Assembly: GCF_001625215.2 (NCBI RefSeq)
Contig: NC_030387.2
Span: 4,554,501-4,618,500, forward strand
Reading direction: 5' to 3'
Source: Daucus carota subsp. sativus
Lineage: Eukaryota; Streptophyta; Magnoliopsida; Apiales; Apiaceae
Length of the DNA stretch: 64,000 bases
In this document: piece by piece, positions 33,521 through 46,700 of the stretch
How the letters are laid out: each line of letters begins with the position of its first letter
Numbering within the stretch: the first letter of the stretch is position 1
Notes under the pieces: model-generated
What the model was told of the DNA's origin: nothing
Seen by the model: only the letters and a program-made list of their open reading frames with translations
Database searches by the model: none
Made by a program: the position numbers and the translations under genes

Positions 33521-34611
33521 GGTTTAGCTTGTACAAGATCAATATATGAAAAACATATGTTGACATTATATTTGGTTACCATCTATTACAGATTACTCTA
33601 TACAGTTTGACCAGATCATGATTACTTAACATTGCTTGCAAACTTCACATTTGATTTAAATAAGTTTTGTAACTATTTGAAGATTATACTGCTGTGTCAT
33701 GACAAGTTCTCTCCTTGAGGATTATTTTAACTTCAGACTTTCATTTCATTGAGATATAGGAGTTATATAATAAAATTGGATTGGCATAGAGGCATCAGAA
33801 TAACATCAAATACTAATTGCTTGTTTTTATCACAACTCCAACAAGTTATAATAAGAGCAAAACAAGGTGAAGATTATAGGAAATCAATTACAGTCTGGAA
33901 TCAGGAATAAAATTACTTGCGTTCTCTAGAACTTGCAAAGCCCGTTTATTTCTATAAAAATGGCTGGTTGAAGCAGTAAAAAATATTATGTTGACCTTAA
34001 TTTCATTCTCTAAAGGGTAAAATGCCAGAAAATACTTGATAGGAGGTGATATGCAGAATCATTTGAACTTTTTGGGACTTGATTCATAGTTCTACAGATT
34101 GGCTTGGGGGGCCAAAGCAATCGACTTGCATCATAAACAAGGAGGATGAAAGGGGAACAATTCGACAGAGGATAAAAGGGATTATGTCAAGTGAGGTAAG
34201 AGGGTAATGGCAGCAACCACTTCATGGAAATCAAACGATGCTAATTTGTTATCACTAAAGAAATACAGTACACTATTTATAAAATTAATTAGTAGCAGGA
34301 TACCATTCCAAATTTTTCAAAATAGGCTCTAAAAATTCTCTCCAGCAACCAGCATTTGTCATTTGGAGAATGTTACCAAAATCTTATATATATTTTTAGC
34401 CCAAAAATCTAAGAACCTTGTAGTCATTCGCCATAGAGTCGTAACCAAATTCTAATTCTATTTTATGCCTAAATGAGTTTCCAGTTGGAGAAGCAGTAAC
34501 TTTCTTGAACTACCTGATTAATGGAGTCCAGAGGACAGCGCGCATCACCCATTAAACAAACTTAGTTTAAATTTGTACCCATGAGAGAAATGATACCATT
34601 ACAACCAACAA
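33521..34611. other. Upstream flank of the array, spacer block
   Basis: 33950-34070 and 34225-34275 (TCATGGAAATCAAACGATGC...AAGAAATACAGTACA) are further copies of the spacer block seen at 23812-24062 and 26456-26705. They indicate that a unit boundary of the array lies here. No gene is seen. Confidence 0.6.
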
Positions 34612-34735
34612 GCACTACTACATCTTTGAGCTTAGGAGACACTACTTGCGTAGCACTTTTTTGCATGTGCTATACAAGAAAGATTCTTACATAGCGTTTT
34701 CAGAAAAAACGTTATACAAGATAAATAAAATAAAA
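34612..34735. mobile_element. Possible CACTA transposon end
   Basis: The stretch starts CACTACTACATC and continues with short inverted motifs (TAGCGTTTTCAG...AACGTTATACAAG, GTAGCACTTTTT...GTGCTATACAAG) of the kind found in subterminal regions of CACTA (En/Spm) elements. No matching second end or transposase was found, so this is tentative. Confidence 0.35.
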
Positions 34736-34908
34736 CTAAAAATAAACAAAACATCTTAAAAAATCGGGGTATAAAAGATTCGACAGAACACATTAACACG
34801 ATCAAGGATGGTCAGAACGACCTGTTGTAGAACAATAAAAATCTGTATTGTATGAGAAATTAAAGAAAATATATATTAGAATTTTCAAAACAGAAAAAGA
34901 AAATATAT

Positions 34909-35530
34909 TTGAAAGTTGAGGATTTCTATTTAACTGATCCCCTGGCAGGATATGTCGAAGATGATCTTGTTTTCTATTCTAATTTCGTCAGTATTTTTGA
35001 TCGTCACACAAGTACTTTGATGCCGGAGGATTTTGTTGCCCCCATGATATCGGAAAAGTGCAAGAATCCGATTACTTTTGTCGCCAATGGACAAATCTTT
35101 GTGCTCTCCGTAGACATTAATGCTCCTCGGGGAATGGTTGTATTTGAGACAATTCATCTTGATAACTGGTTGATTTGGAAGCAACTAGAGGGACCTTCTA
35201 GAATATTCTTTAGTTGTAAATTGTTTTGCTCAGCTTTTGTCAATGGTAAATTTCTCATTACCTCTGATGATTGGGGTCAATTCTATATGTTTTCTTACGA
35301 CGTTGTTTGTAACAAATGGTCTATTCATAGAATCAGTAGTTGTATACAGTGGCGGATCCACACCTCTGATGATTGGGTCATTCTATATGTTAATATTCTT
35401 TAGTTGTAAATTGCTTTGCTCAGCTTTTGTCAATGGTAAATTTCTCATTACCTCTAATGATTGGGGTCAATTCTATATGTTTTCTTACGACGTTGTTTGT
35501 AACAAATGGTCTATTCATAGAATCATATAG
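34909..35530 (+). pseudogene. Fragment possibly of an F-box/kelch-like gene, with internal duplication
   Basis: An open frame from 34909 reads YLTDPLAGYVEDDLVFYSNF, VFETIHLDNWLIWKQLEG, then SAFVNGKFLITSDDWGQFYM and SYDVVCNKWSIHRI. This resembles the C-terminal part of plant F-box or kelch-type proteins, but I cannot name the family with confidence. The 3' part is present twice: 35206-35333 and 35393-35526 are nearly identical, separated by about 60 bp that contain CAGTGGCGGATCCAC. There is no F-box, and the first copy runs into the separator. It is probably a non-functional fragment. Confidence 0.4.
35348..35362. mobile_element. hAT-like terminal sequence
   Basis: CAGTGGCGGATCCAC is a familiar start of plant hAT-type elements. 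A GGGGCCAAATATTATTTTAC stretch at 35566-35585, also common just inside such ends, lies 200 bp further on. The intact element is not present. Confidence 0.4.
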
Positions 35531-35718
35531 AATTGACAGATCACAATAGAGATCTTAACTCTTTCGGGGCCAAATATTATTTTACAAGAAGTGTATATAA
35601 TTATATTATCATTATTACTTTATCAAAATAGAGATCTTAACTCTTTCGATTCACGAAAATCATCTATAATCGAATCTACAGTGATCGTACGAGCAATTTT
35701 TTTTTTTTTTCAAGATAA

Positions 35719-35790
35719 TCAGTGAGATTCATCATGCATTTTGTTCCGAAGATTATTCTTAACGAAGTTCCTGGCTGAGAAAGATCGCTC
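35719..35790 (-). pseudogene. hAT transposase C-terminal remnant
   Basis: The minus strand reads ERSFSARNFVKNNLRNKM then HDE and a stop. It matches the conserved start of the hAT dimerisation domain (ERxFSxxxxxKxxLRxxM). Upstream sequence to about 36060 is open in part but not recognisable. It is a short fossil of a plain DNA transposon. Confidence 0.55.
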
Positions 35791-36790
35791 TGTTATTATT
35801 GATGATTATTATCATAAAGAATATGATTTAGCATTAATCCTACTATTCTTACTGCTAGTTTCATTTCAACCTCATTATTTTCCACTTTTCCTGAGAATAA
35901 AGTGAAAGGCAATGATGACCGTAGCAGAACTAAGATAATAAGTTCTTCAGAACTTCGAAAGCTGATGAGATTGGTGAATGTTGAGGCTTTGAAGATGAAG
36001 TTGTTGGGGGTAATGATCAGGATAATCAAGGCGATAAAGAAGTGATTACTTACACAGGTTTCTAGAACTATGTCAAGGCTTATTTGTTTACACAAACGAG
36101 TAAAAAAACAGAAGTGAGAATCAGCTTCTGTTTCTTAAAAACAAACAAGCGCACAATTTTCATGTAGTTAAATATATTAATTAAAAATTCATTTAATAGA
36201 TATTTAAGAACATAAAAAGTATATGTACGATTGTTTACAATTATTACTGAGTTCGAACAAAAAATCTCAATATAATATTCCAAATGTTATATATGAAATA
36301 TTTTTGATTAAATCTTGTTCACTATTTAGTATTTTGAATAAAATTGGTGACTATTATGTATGATTAAAGTATATCTCAATGAGTATATATTATTTTAAAG
36401 TATATTTAAATGAGTATATTTTATTTCGATTAATATATTGGAATATCTAATAATTATTAAAAATTATCATAAGAGATAATCCTTTGGTTCCTCTGGTCTC
36501 TTTACATTGACTACGAAGGATTTAGCACGGATCGTAAGACTTTTAAAAAACATAATTTTATAGATTATTTTAGAAAAATCTCTAAATACAGATATAATAT
36601 TTTATTTTTATAAAAAAATTAAAAAAATAAATTCTCAAACCATAGTTCATACATCTTTTTAAGCTCAAGCACCGGAAAATGAGAGGGCGGGGAGTACACT
36701 AGTAAATACAAATACAATATCCATGAAATTAAGTTTTTATGTGCAAGTCTCTCTGGTGAAGAACACATGTACACAAACTTCTAACTTTCC
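35791..36790. other. Intergenic, upstream region of the DUF2232-type gene
   Basis: Very AT-rich, with no gene seen. The last ~100 bp before 36791 are the presumed leader of the next gene; no clear TATA box was identified. Confidence 0.4.
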
Positions 36791-39590
36791 ATGAATCTCT
36801 CGTCAAGGACCGAGATTCATGGCCTTCACCCCCACCCACATCCTCTTGCCCCCTCTCTCTCCCTACAAAAACCCTTTGTTTCTCTCTCTAAAACGCCCAC
36901 TTTTTTGTCACCAAGAACCCATCTTTCCACCTCTGCACCCCACTACAAGCCAAGAAATTTCAGGGTTTTCAATGCCAAGCAAGCCTGGTTTCGAAACAAT
37001 GAGCAACAGGGGGTGATCTACACCGATGACTTGTCGGAAGACGGAGAGGTGTACAAAAGCACTCTGAGATTAGTGGAGTGTTCTATGTTTGCTGCACTTG
37101 GGGGATTGAGTTATATTCTGAGTAGTTCTCTTGCAATTGAGGTAGTTGAAATGAAATGGAAGTAGTTGTATTGGTTTTCTTCGTTGCGGCATTTTGTCGA
37201 ATGTTTGTGTGATGTTAGTTCAGCTAATTGACATTTTATTTTGTATGATATATAATCTTTTAGTGTGTTTATGTAAGTGCAAGTTAAATTAGATAATACA
37301 TTTTGGTGATTGGTATTGGGGAAACTTGGCGATTGGTAATGTGACCATCGATTTTTAGAACTGTAATCAGCGTTTGTAGGAATTGCTAGGTGAAATAAGT
37401 TGTAGTTCAAGTCACCTTTTAGCATTGATAAGGTGATCGGGGATTAATTGGAGCTTAATAGGATGCATATTAATAATAATTTTGGTTAAAAAAATTTAAT
37501 GTGTAGTTTTATAACCAAGGCCAGATTTCCTCCCTTTTTTCTAGTAAGACGCTTAATGGTCTTATTATCATAGAATAGGCCAATTGTTAGACCATGTGCT
37601 GTTGTGTGATGAATATTTTTATATTTAGTTTATGAAGATTTAATATTGCAGTTATGCTGATATACTTGAAAATTGTATATATGACAGAATTATTTTGGAT
37701 GTTTCTTCGCATTGCCAATAGTATTCTCCTCTATAAGATGGGGTTTAGCTGCTGGAAGAAAAACTATGGTTTGTAGATACTGGTTTTTTTCTTTCCAGGA
37801 GATTAATTATTGGTGGAATATTTACTGTATATTTATGTTTATGTAACATCATATTATCTTCACAAATATGCAGGTGGCAACTGCTATACTGTTATTTGTT
37901 TTAGCTGGTCCATTAAAAGCTTTAACTTATCTGGTAAGCATTTCTTTCCTCATCAATAATGCAGAACGGGTGTTGCTAAAATGAAGAAGAGATATATTAA
38001 GGGATTTTGAGATAATCAGATGTTATTAAAGGCAACAGCCGTTTAGATGAAATTTGTCTCATAATCGATGATTCATTATAATTAAGAATGACCTCATTAG
38101 AATGAACTAAACTGTTTCTAATCAAGCTCAAACCCTCATACTTGATCCCCTGATCAGTCAGCTTCTTTGCTATCTAAAAGCTCTGTTGTTCTGCTCTTGT
38201 TTCTCAGTAAATTGTTGATCACTCTAATTGGTGAGCACTGACTTTCTTTGATTCCCTCGGTGTACAGAATTTTTAAATTTAATGAGATGGATCCTCTAGG
38301 CTCTAAGTTTGATCTTCTTATTTGTTTTGTTAGTAATCTGTATAGAATATGCTAGAACTGCTCTCGGATTTTATGATCTATCATCTAAGTGACTTTACAG
38401 TTTGCATGCTCTTGCAGTTGATGTACGGGTTGCTAGGTCTTACTATGGGTTCTTTGTGGAGGTATGCACAGACAGCATAACTGAACTTGTACTTGAACAT
38501 ATTGGTTGATTAAGATTTTGTGAATGTTGTGGCATGATTATTATTCATACCCTTTCTACATAGTTTGGATTGATTTATGAAAGTAAAAGTCAACTTGATG
38601 TGTGTGCAGTTTAAATAACTAGCTACATTAGAATAATGTAAAAAGTTGCTAGTTACAATCGCAAGATTAAACCACTAGCTACATTAGAATGAAGGAGTAG
38701 ATTCCCTTTTTTATATTGGATTTAACTTAACAAACACTCTCCATTTGAAATTCTTGTTCCTTTAAAAAAACGCTAGGTAAATCTTCGAAAGTTGCAAAAT
38801 TATATCTAATCATAAAATAAATGTATAGTTGGAACATGTTTTTCTTTACATTTTCTCCTTGTATATCCTTGTATACTATGAGATCCGTTTAGACCATGCT
38901 TTTTTTACATTGCCTCGTACAGTATGAGTTCCAGTTGCTAATTATTTATCAAGCTGATATGCATCCAAATTTTTAATTAACAGGTTAAGGGCAAGTTGGG
39001 GCATTTCTGTCTGTCTGACTGCAGTTGTAGTGTTTCTGCCCTACGCCATTAGTAATGCATTTGAAGCTGTTAACATTCTTAGTCATAAAATAATTCTTAA
39101 TAAACTGTCAATTTAATTGCAGGCTCGGGCTTTGGGTGCCACATGTTATGTTGTGATGTACTCATTCTTAATTAGAGAAAATATTCTCTCTCTGGTAACT
39201 TGATAGCCTCTTGTCCCTAATTTATTTCCGGAGAGACCAGAATTTTACTTATTGACCTTTCCTCTAATTTGTAGATCACAATAAATATTCATGCTAGTCT
39301 CACATATATCCTTACAGCATTGGGATTTATCACAATTCCATCGATGAACACTATATATGCCATCTTCGGGATTCTGGTATGTTCGCCTGTATTATGACCT
39401 CTATCTTTCTCTTCACCACAGTCTCTAAATTTTAGGTAATAATGGATTCTGTCTTTTCCCTTTTGAACAGCTTTTGATGAACTGTGGTTTCTTTGTGTTC
39501 TTGCTGCATCTTCTTTATTCGGTATTCTTTACACGTCTTGGAATGAAAGAATCACTGAGGTTGCCAGGTTGGTTGGACAAGGCAATATAA
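36791..39590 (+). CDS. Predicted plastid membrane protein, DUF2232 type
   Basis: Eight exons: 36791-37141, 37688-37768, 37874-37933, 38418-38461, 38984-39026, 39123-39194, 39275-39376 and 39471-39590. They join to 873 nt (290 aa) with GT-AG borders and consistent phase; the weakest border is the GTAGTG donor of exon 5. Residues 1 to about 60 are rich in Ser, Thr, Pro and His and lack acidic residues except one, as in chloroplast transit peptides. From about residue 98 there are roughly five or six hydrophobic segments (CSMFAALGGLSYILSSSLAI, YFGCFFALPIVFSS, ATAILLFVLAGPLKALTYLL, CYVVMYSFLI, ASLTYILTALGFITI, CGFFVFLLHLLYSVFF). The pattern matches the plant/cyanobacterial family annotated DUF2232, whose function is unknown. 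It converges on the aminoalcoholphosphotransferase gene. Confidence 0.75.
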
Positions 39591-40727
39591 TGTAGACTGA
39601 TTTACTCAAATTACTTGGGAAGTATAAATGATCGAATTGTCTGCGGAGCATGAATTAAGGTATCAAGAAAAGGAGTGCTCTGTGAAAAATTTTGGAATGT
39701 TAAAACACTACTTTTGTTTTACAGATTTTATCAAATCATTGATCTCGATGAAGTTATCCGACAAAAAAGTCAGAATAGAATCATGGTGCAATCAAATGCA
39801 ACCGAGTACAACCTTTTGTTTCAAACAGTCTTAAAGAAGAGTTTTATTTGTATTTGGTTGCATATTATTAATACTAAACGTATTTAGCTGCAAAGTTGTA
39901 CTTTTGAAAAAAAAACACGTTTTTCATCCCCAGCCATCCCTTTGCCCCTTGCCCTTTTCTGATGTATCTATATGCACAGCTCTAGAAGTATTAAAAAAAA
40001 TTTAGACTAGCCATAATATATCTGAAATCACCTAATTTTAATAATGAAAGAACAATTTATAATTTCTCTGTCAATTTAACTATTAAAAAAGTCAAAATTT
40101 AATATAAACACATGAATTCATTGAAAAACACATGCTGCAGTGACAACCTATGCTGCTTTAGAAATTAGTCAGTGCTCTTGAATAAGATTCTTCTGCTTTG
40201 AGAAAACTATGTCGAAGGTAGTGAGTGATAAAAATTGCCTATAACTTTGATATAAGATTATAACTATTTCCGGTTTCACCGGAAGAGATTACAAAAGCTA
40301 CCAGTTGCATTTGCCACTATATTTATCTTCACCACTATAATCTCCGCACCCCAAAACTGCCTGAACAATTACTGACAAGAGGTGTCGTACTATAAATGTA
40401 AATCCCATGTATATACTGAGAATGTATATACTAAGGACGAATAAATTTGATGAATAACAAACTCTTAAGGTTGCTGAATGCTATAGCGCATCCTGTAACA
40501 ATTCACACTAGTCTCACAATCGACCAACTTTACATTTCCAGTTGGCTTCCTTGATGCACATAGAATCCAAGCCGCACCTATAGTTATAATAGCAAGCGAA
40601 GATGCATGATCTCTTGCTGGAGGAATAAAAGGTAACTGCGAAGTTGTGACAAGTTGCCATAGATACTTCTCAAGTATAAAGCACTATTACCTGACTGAGG
40701 TTTATAAAGTATTGAATGAATGCAGGC
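39591..40727. other. Convergent 3' region
   Basis: It holds the 3' UTR of the DUF2232-type gene (left) and that of the aminoalcoholphosphotransferase (right). Two short open frames at 39628-39887 show no similarity or start context. No other gene is seen. Confidence 0.5.
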
Positions 40728-43700
40728 TCAAGCCTCTTTCCTTGTTATCCTGTGTATCAAATAGTAAGATATTCAGATTTTTGATACTAAATAGGGTGGT
40801 TCAGTAAAGAATCGTAATGTGATGAAATAAGATGCAAAGCACTATCAAGTTAACAAAAAGGTTCAGCACTAAGATTCTACGGGCAAAATACAAGTCTGTC
40901 TGCAAATTATGCAATAATCACCCTGTAGCAACATTTATTGATATCTTAAACACCACATTGCTTACCTGAAGCAGTAGATTCCCAGGGCAGTTGTAATTTC
41001 ATGAATAACTGATGTTGCAAAATGCAGATAGAGTGCACCTACATTCAGATTCAACCTAAGTTATTTCTCAAGCCCATGACATATGAAATTTTAACAGGAT
41101 AAAAAGAAGCATAAATATTCCTTCTTCTCCAAAGCAGCAAAAACATAATCTCACATATGCAACAGGTTAGGTTCAAGCATCTGTATTTTAAATAATATTA
41201 TATGGTGAAAATATTAAACTTATACTTTAATTCACAAAAAGAAAATTTGAAAAATAATAATTCTAGCTAAGAGGTCAATGCACTTAGAAATGTGTGCCAA
41301 AAGTCAAACATCATTTATTTGAAAACAGAGGGAGTAGAAGCCTAAATATTCCTTTTTCTCCAAAGCAGCAAAAGTATAATCTCACATATGCACCAGGTTA
41401 AGTTCAAGCACCCGTATTTTAAATAATATTTATATGGTGAAAATCACCAGAAACGGGGAAGTAAATCGAGCAAGGAAAATTATTCATACCAGTGTATACA
41501 CAGTAACCAAGGAGAACCCAATTTTCTTCAACCAAAGGAATTCTGCAACAAAAATAGACAATTCACTTGGTCTTTATTAACGTGTGGAACTTTAATATCT
41601 TCTGAATGACAAGTAAATTGAAACTTTCTTATTTGAGTTGAGGTTGCATTAGAACTTAAAAATATGTCATGTTAGCATACCCATCGTTCAGTCTGGCAGT
41701 GAGTGTATTTGCAATAGCAAAGGGGAGATATAACAGTGACTGCACATTTTACCAAAAAAACATATATACTCGGTTATTTCTGAAATAATGGCTATGGAAT
41801 TCAAAAAATTGTTACATAAAATGATAGGGTATTAATAGTATGAAAAAGAAAATGATCTCAACCTAATATGATGAACTAACATCTTTGAGAGTGTAACCCA
41901 ATTACACCAATCATAACAAGATAACACATGATCCCAACATAATGTAACATTTCTTCGAAGAAATTTGCATTCCCCATAAGCAACAGTTTATACTAAGCAA
42001 CAGTTTACTCCTATAATGTGTAACGCATAAATTAGACACGACAAACTGTTCAAGAGATGGAGTTGATATGCAGAGTTGCTGCAATAAAAAATTAATTAAA
42101 TTTTATGTGAGACGGTAGAGGTTTAAGAGATGGTTTTGATATATAAGTGCAGACGACACTAAAACCAAATAAACCTGGGGGCCACATTATTAGTTACAGA
42201 TATAAAGTAATAAGGACTTTAATTGAATAAACTGTCGAATTTAAGCCAACAAGAAGAATAAATTTGGCCAAATTTTAATGCCTTTCAGACAATCAACATT
42301 CCATACAACTTCTATATCTAACTAACATGCAGCCGACCTAAACACATTTCCATCGAAATCAAGATTTAGACATGATTATGAATAATCATTTGTTAGACAT
42401 CCCTGGTTAGAAAGAAGAACATACCATGCACATATTAGTTTTCAATCCCTTTGGTTCGTCACATAAGTGTGCCAGAATCATTCTCCCCTGCCAAAATAGT
42501 GACATGATGCCACATGAGTAATCTTGAACCATAATAAATGAAAATTCCACACAAAGAAATCTTGTGGACACAGTAAATACAGATCAGAAGAAAGTGAATG
42601 GCGTGTAATCAGTGTAGACCTAACAAAAAAAGATCTAAATAACACGTTCACAAGTTGATTTTGTTCTAGTTTGCACTGTACTTGTGCATCTGAGGGGCAC
42701 AAAGCTGAACTCTTAAGGAATATGCGATACTTTTAGAAGCATATATATCTTACCACAAGAAATCCAAAAGCAAGTCCAGTTCCCATCACAACCATATGTG
42801 GATAGTTGACCATTATATTAAATGGTGACAAATAATCCCTGCACAAAAGATGATCCTTATCAAATCCAAATATGCATACATCTATACCAGATTATATAAA
42901 TAATACATATATCACATTATAGCAAGGGAAGTCGCCTTTACAGGTTTGTAAATCTCACAAATGCATTGCTGAATCATACATAGATAAGCACCCAACTAAC
43001 TTATTGTACATGTATATTTTCTGATTTGAAAACAACTCTGGTAACTCATGATTACTTATCTCAGTACTCTACTATTTAGATATGAGTTAAACGAGACTCG
43101 CAAACCTCAGTGCTAACTGCTAAGCATCTGCTGCATCTAATGTGTATGAGTCACACACATCACATGTAGATGGCTAGTACATTAATAAAGAAAATATCCC
43201 AGTAACTTCGGGCAATAGGGAACCAGCAAAGAGTGTCTTACCAGATCAAAATCCCTGCCATAAGCACCACAAATGGGTAAAGCTGGTAACAGAAAGATCA
43301 GATTCATATAAATATGAGCCGCATGACAAATAATGCTCTCTATAAAATAAACATACCATTGCTAAAGCCAGAAGCATGCTTCCTTTTCTTGCCTGGACAA
43401 CTTTATAAACATTGTGCACACTGCACAGAGCGTAATACCATGTAAGAGACACATGAATCTCATGAACAAACAGTTTTGTAAGTCTACAAATAGACATTAA
43501 AGATTTTGCTATTATTCATTACTGACATCTAATCTCATTATGTCTGTGGTAATTATCTCTTTAAATAATGTGACAGAATCACTTACTTGAATGTTACTGT
43601 TGGAATAACCGCAAAAGCAATCATCAGATACAGTACAGCTCCATATGTAGGAACCTCTGGTACAAGAAGTCATACGATCAAGAGCATATATAACACTAAT

Positions 43701-46700
43701 AATACAATTCTTTAGCGGTGACTACTGATTGAAATCGGCAGTGATAGTAACACACATATACTAATCAGTTGCTACTGCAAAGATGTTTAAGTATAATGTA
43801 CAGAGAAAAAGAGAGTTGCTATATTGCACAGTACAGATTACTAAAGAAAGAATCTGATGCCTTACCACTTAGAATTGGGATCCAATTCAAGAATGGCAGA
43901 GATTTTCCAAACTGCTGGTCCCACCATTCAGCTCCTAAAAGAAATACAACAGACGATACATTGAAATGATGCAAGGGTGTACTGGAGTTCATTTAACTTC
44001 TTGTATGTCTATATGAATCTGAACATACTAGAAATCTGATCAAGTGAGCATACCAACTATAGCTGTAAAGCAATGCCCCACATATATCAGCATGAGACCC
44101 TCTGTAGGTCCATTAACTGCAGGGAGGATTAGTGTATTGGTGAAATAGCTGCAGAACAGAAGAATATCAAGTAAGCCAAAACTATTTAATGCTTGTGCAA
44201 TTATAATACCCTCTTGCATCAAACAAACATATATGATGATAATGTACTTAAATATACTACAATACTAAGACATTAAAACCCACCAACAGAACAGTAACAT
44301 ACTTTTCTAAGTAGTAATAAGTTGAACACTTACTGTTCCCATGTGGCACCATAAAATGGAACAGCTGATATCACCCAAAACCAGAAAGTATATTTCCCAC
44401 ACATGGATGTGCTTCCAAACGCTAATGCTTCTAACTGAAAGTTGTTTGCAAAACATGAAGCGTTTGCTCTAACAAACGCTAGTTGCCTAAACGATTGAAA
44501 ATGGTAACCATACTTTTTTCCTTGTAAAATGCCCTTTAGACAATTTCAGGTCAAACTAAGTAGAATTGAAATGTGAATATACAATTATATTCATAATATC
44601 TTGATATTTAAGAACCCTGTAAGTCTTAAGATGAAATATAATTTCTTGTAGTTATTATTCCTCAATCTCTGTTTATAATATATGAAAAATAGGTGACAAA
44701 AAGTCAATTACACAAAAAAAACTGTACAAGGAATAGAGGAATTATATCAGATATGTACTTACCGCACATGCAAGTGCATCGCATCCTGCAATATTTTTAA
44801 AAATTAGTACAAGGTGAAAAGCAAGCCAGGAAAAAAAAATTGTAGGCAAAGCAGCACAAAAAGACATTATTACCATGATCAAAAAGCTCTCCCAGTGGAC
44901 TCGAGGAATTAGTTCGTCTTGCTTGCTTACCATCCACAGCATCAAAAGTCTAAAAGTAATTTCCCAGGTTAAATCATGAAAAGATGAAATACATTTCCTA
45001 TCTTACTGTACCATTATAATACTAACCCGAATGGCATCAATACTAAATATGTACAAGTGGACAGTTAGCAAATGCAAAATACATAGACTTCAGCCCTCAA
45101 CTTTGTAAAGACTACTGACTAGACATAAAATGGAAACAACAACTGTACATGTGCTTAAATGTAAAAGTGTTTAACAAACCTGGTAAAGGAAAAGTAGAAG
45201 TCCATGAGCAACATGAACCCATCTGGGTGGAGGCGAATCTAAGCGAGGTGAATATATCTGGAAACAATAAATATGATACAAGGTAAGTACATTTAACAGG
45301 GATGTTAGCAGATTACAGATCATCAAAAGCTACAGTAGAGAGTGAATAATGAGAACCAAAGAAAATGAAAATTGTGATAAGGAAGCAATAATATGCAGAT
45401 ATAGGCTTCCACTCACATAGCCTAAGGAAGCAGATATGCCCAAGAACACAAATCCCATTAGAGTAATCTGACAGATATAAAATGTGTGGTTAAGTAAACA
45501 AGAAGAAAGACGTCCTTAAGCTTGCAAATCACAGAAAGCTAACATAATTGTAAAGATGCATACCATATTGGGTCTGGAAAAGCAACCCATTCCATAGGAA
45601 ACAAACAAGAACAAAGTAGTTAGTTACTTGGAATAAATAGAAAAGAAAAGAAAACTACACAATTTGTCATATGAAATAGATAAGCACCAAAGCCAGACAA
45701 CAATAAGTAGAACATGTATAATTGAAGGAAGGAGATATCTTTAGCTCAAAGGAATGGTAATGTTATAACGTTTTTTGATTCTTATTTATAGTAAAAAGAA
45801 TGTGTTCAACTACTATATTTTTTTTCAGTAAAATACTTGAAAATCGTAGAACAATTTTCACTGCCAAATAATGCTATAAACCTTTTAAAACAAAATTAAA
45901 GATATACATTGTAGTTAAGTCTTGTTGGTTAACTCATAGTTGAAGTGGATGTTTTGCATAGCAGGTTGTTTACAATTTTAGAAAATATCAGTTCACAGAG
46001 AAATCCTAAGACAGTTCACGAATAATAAAATTCAATACAACTCCAAGTTTAAATTTGTAAAGACTGAAGATTAACTACAATGAGAACACACTAATTTCTT
46101 ATAGTGTCCATGTCCCTGTCAAGGTATGTGAGCAGTATATCAATACAGATTTAGACACTCTGTACACTCTTTATTGTTTATATTTTTCATTTAGTTGCTG
46201 CATGATTTTGTGATGCTAATAAAGACAACGTAAGCAGAGGGAAAGCGAATGCTTATCCCTTGGGACACCAGTCAAAGGAGTTTGAGCCGTCAGACTGACA
46301 CAAATAAGATATATAACTTGGAATGTAAATTAGGCACATCTGTTATTATATAAGAATACATAAAACTAAGAAATTATTTGATTAATTTGATCAGATGGAC
46401 GTATATTTGGAAATTATCTTATATTCGAACTAATTATAGCCAGTGTTCTAAAAGTCGGCGATTAATCGGGATTAATCGCCGATTAATCGCTGTTCGGTCG
46501 GCCACCGTCTCGATTAAGCGTTAATCGGGTAAAAAAGCGTTTTTCTGAAAAATCGGTAAAAAGCGGGATTAATCGGTCAAAAAGCGGTGAATCGGCAAAA
46601 ATCGGTCAAAAAGCGGTCAAATTTGAAATTTTTAAAAATTTAAAAGATAAATGTTAAAAATCAAAAGATAAGAAAAAAATTATAAACTTAATTAATATTT

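Noticed and set aside
36819-37016. Alternative frame overlapping the transit-peptide exon
   Set aside because: The frame from 36791 continues through eight in-phase exons to a membrane protein; this one does not.
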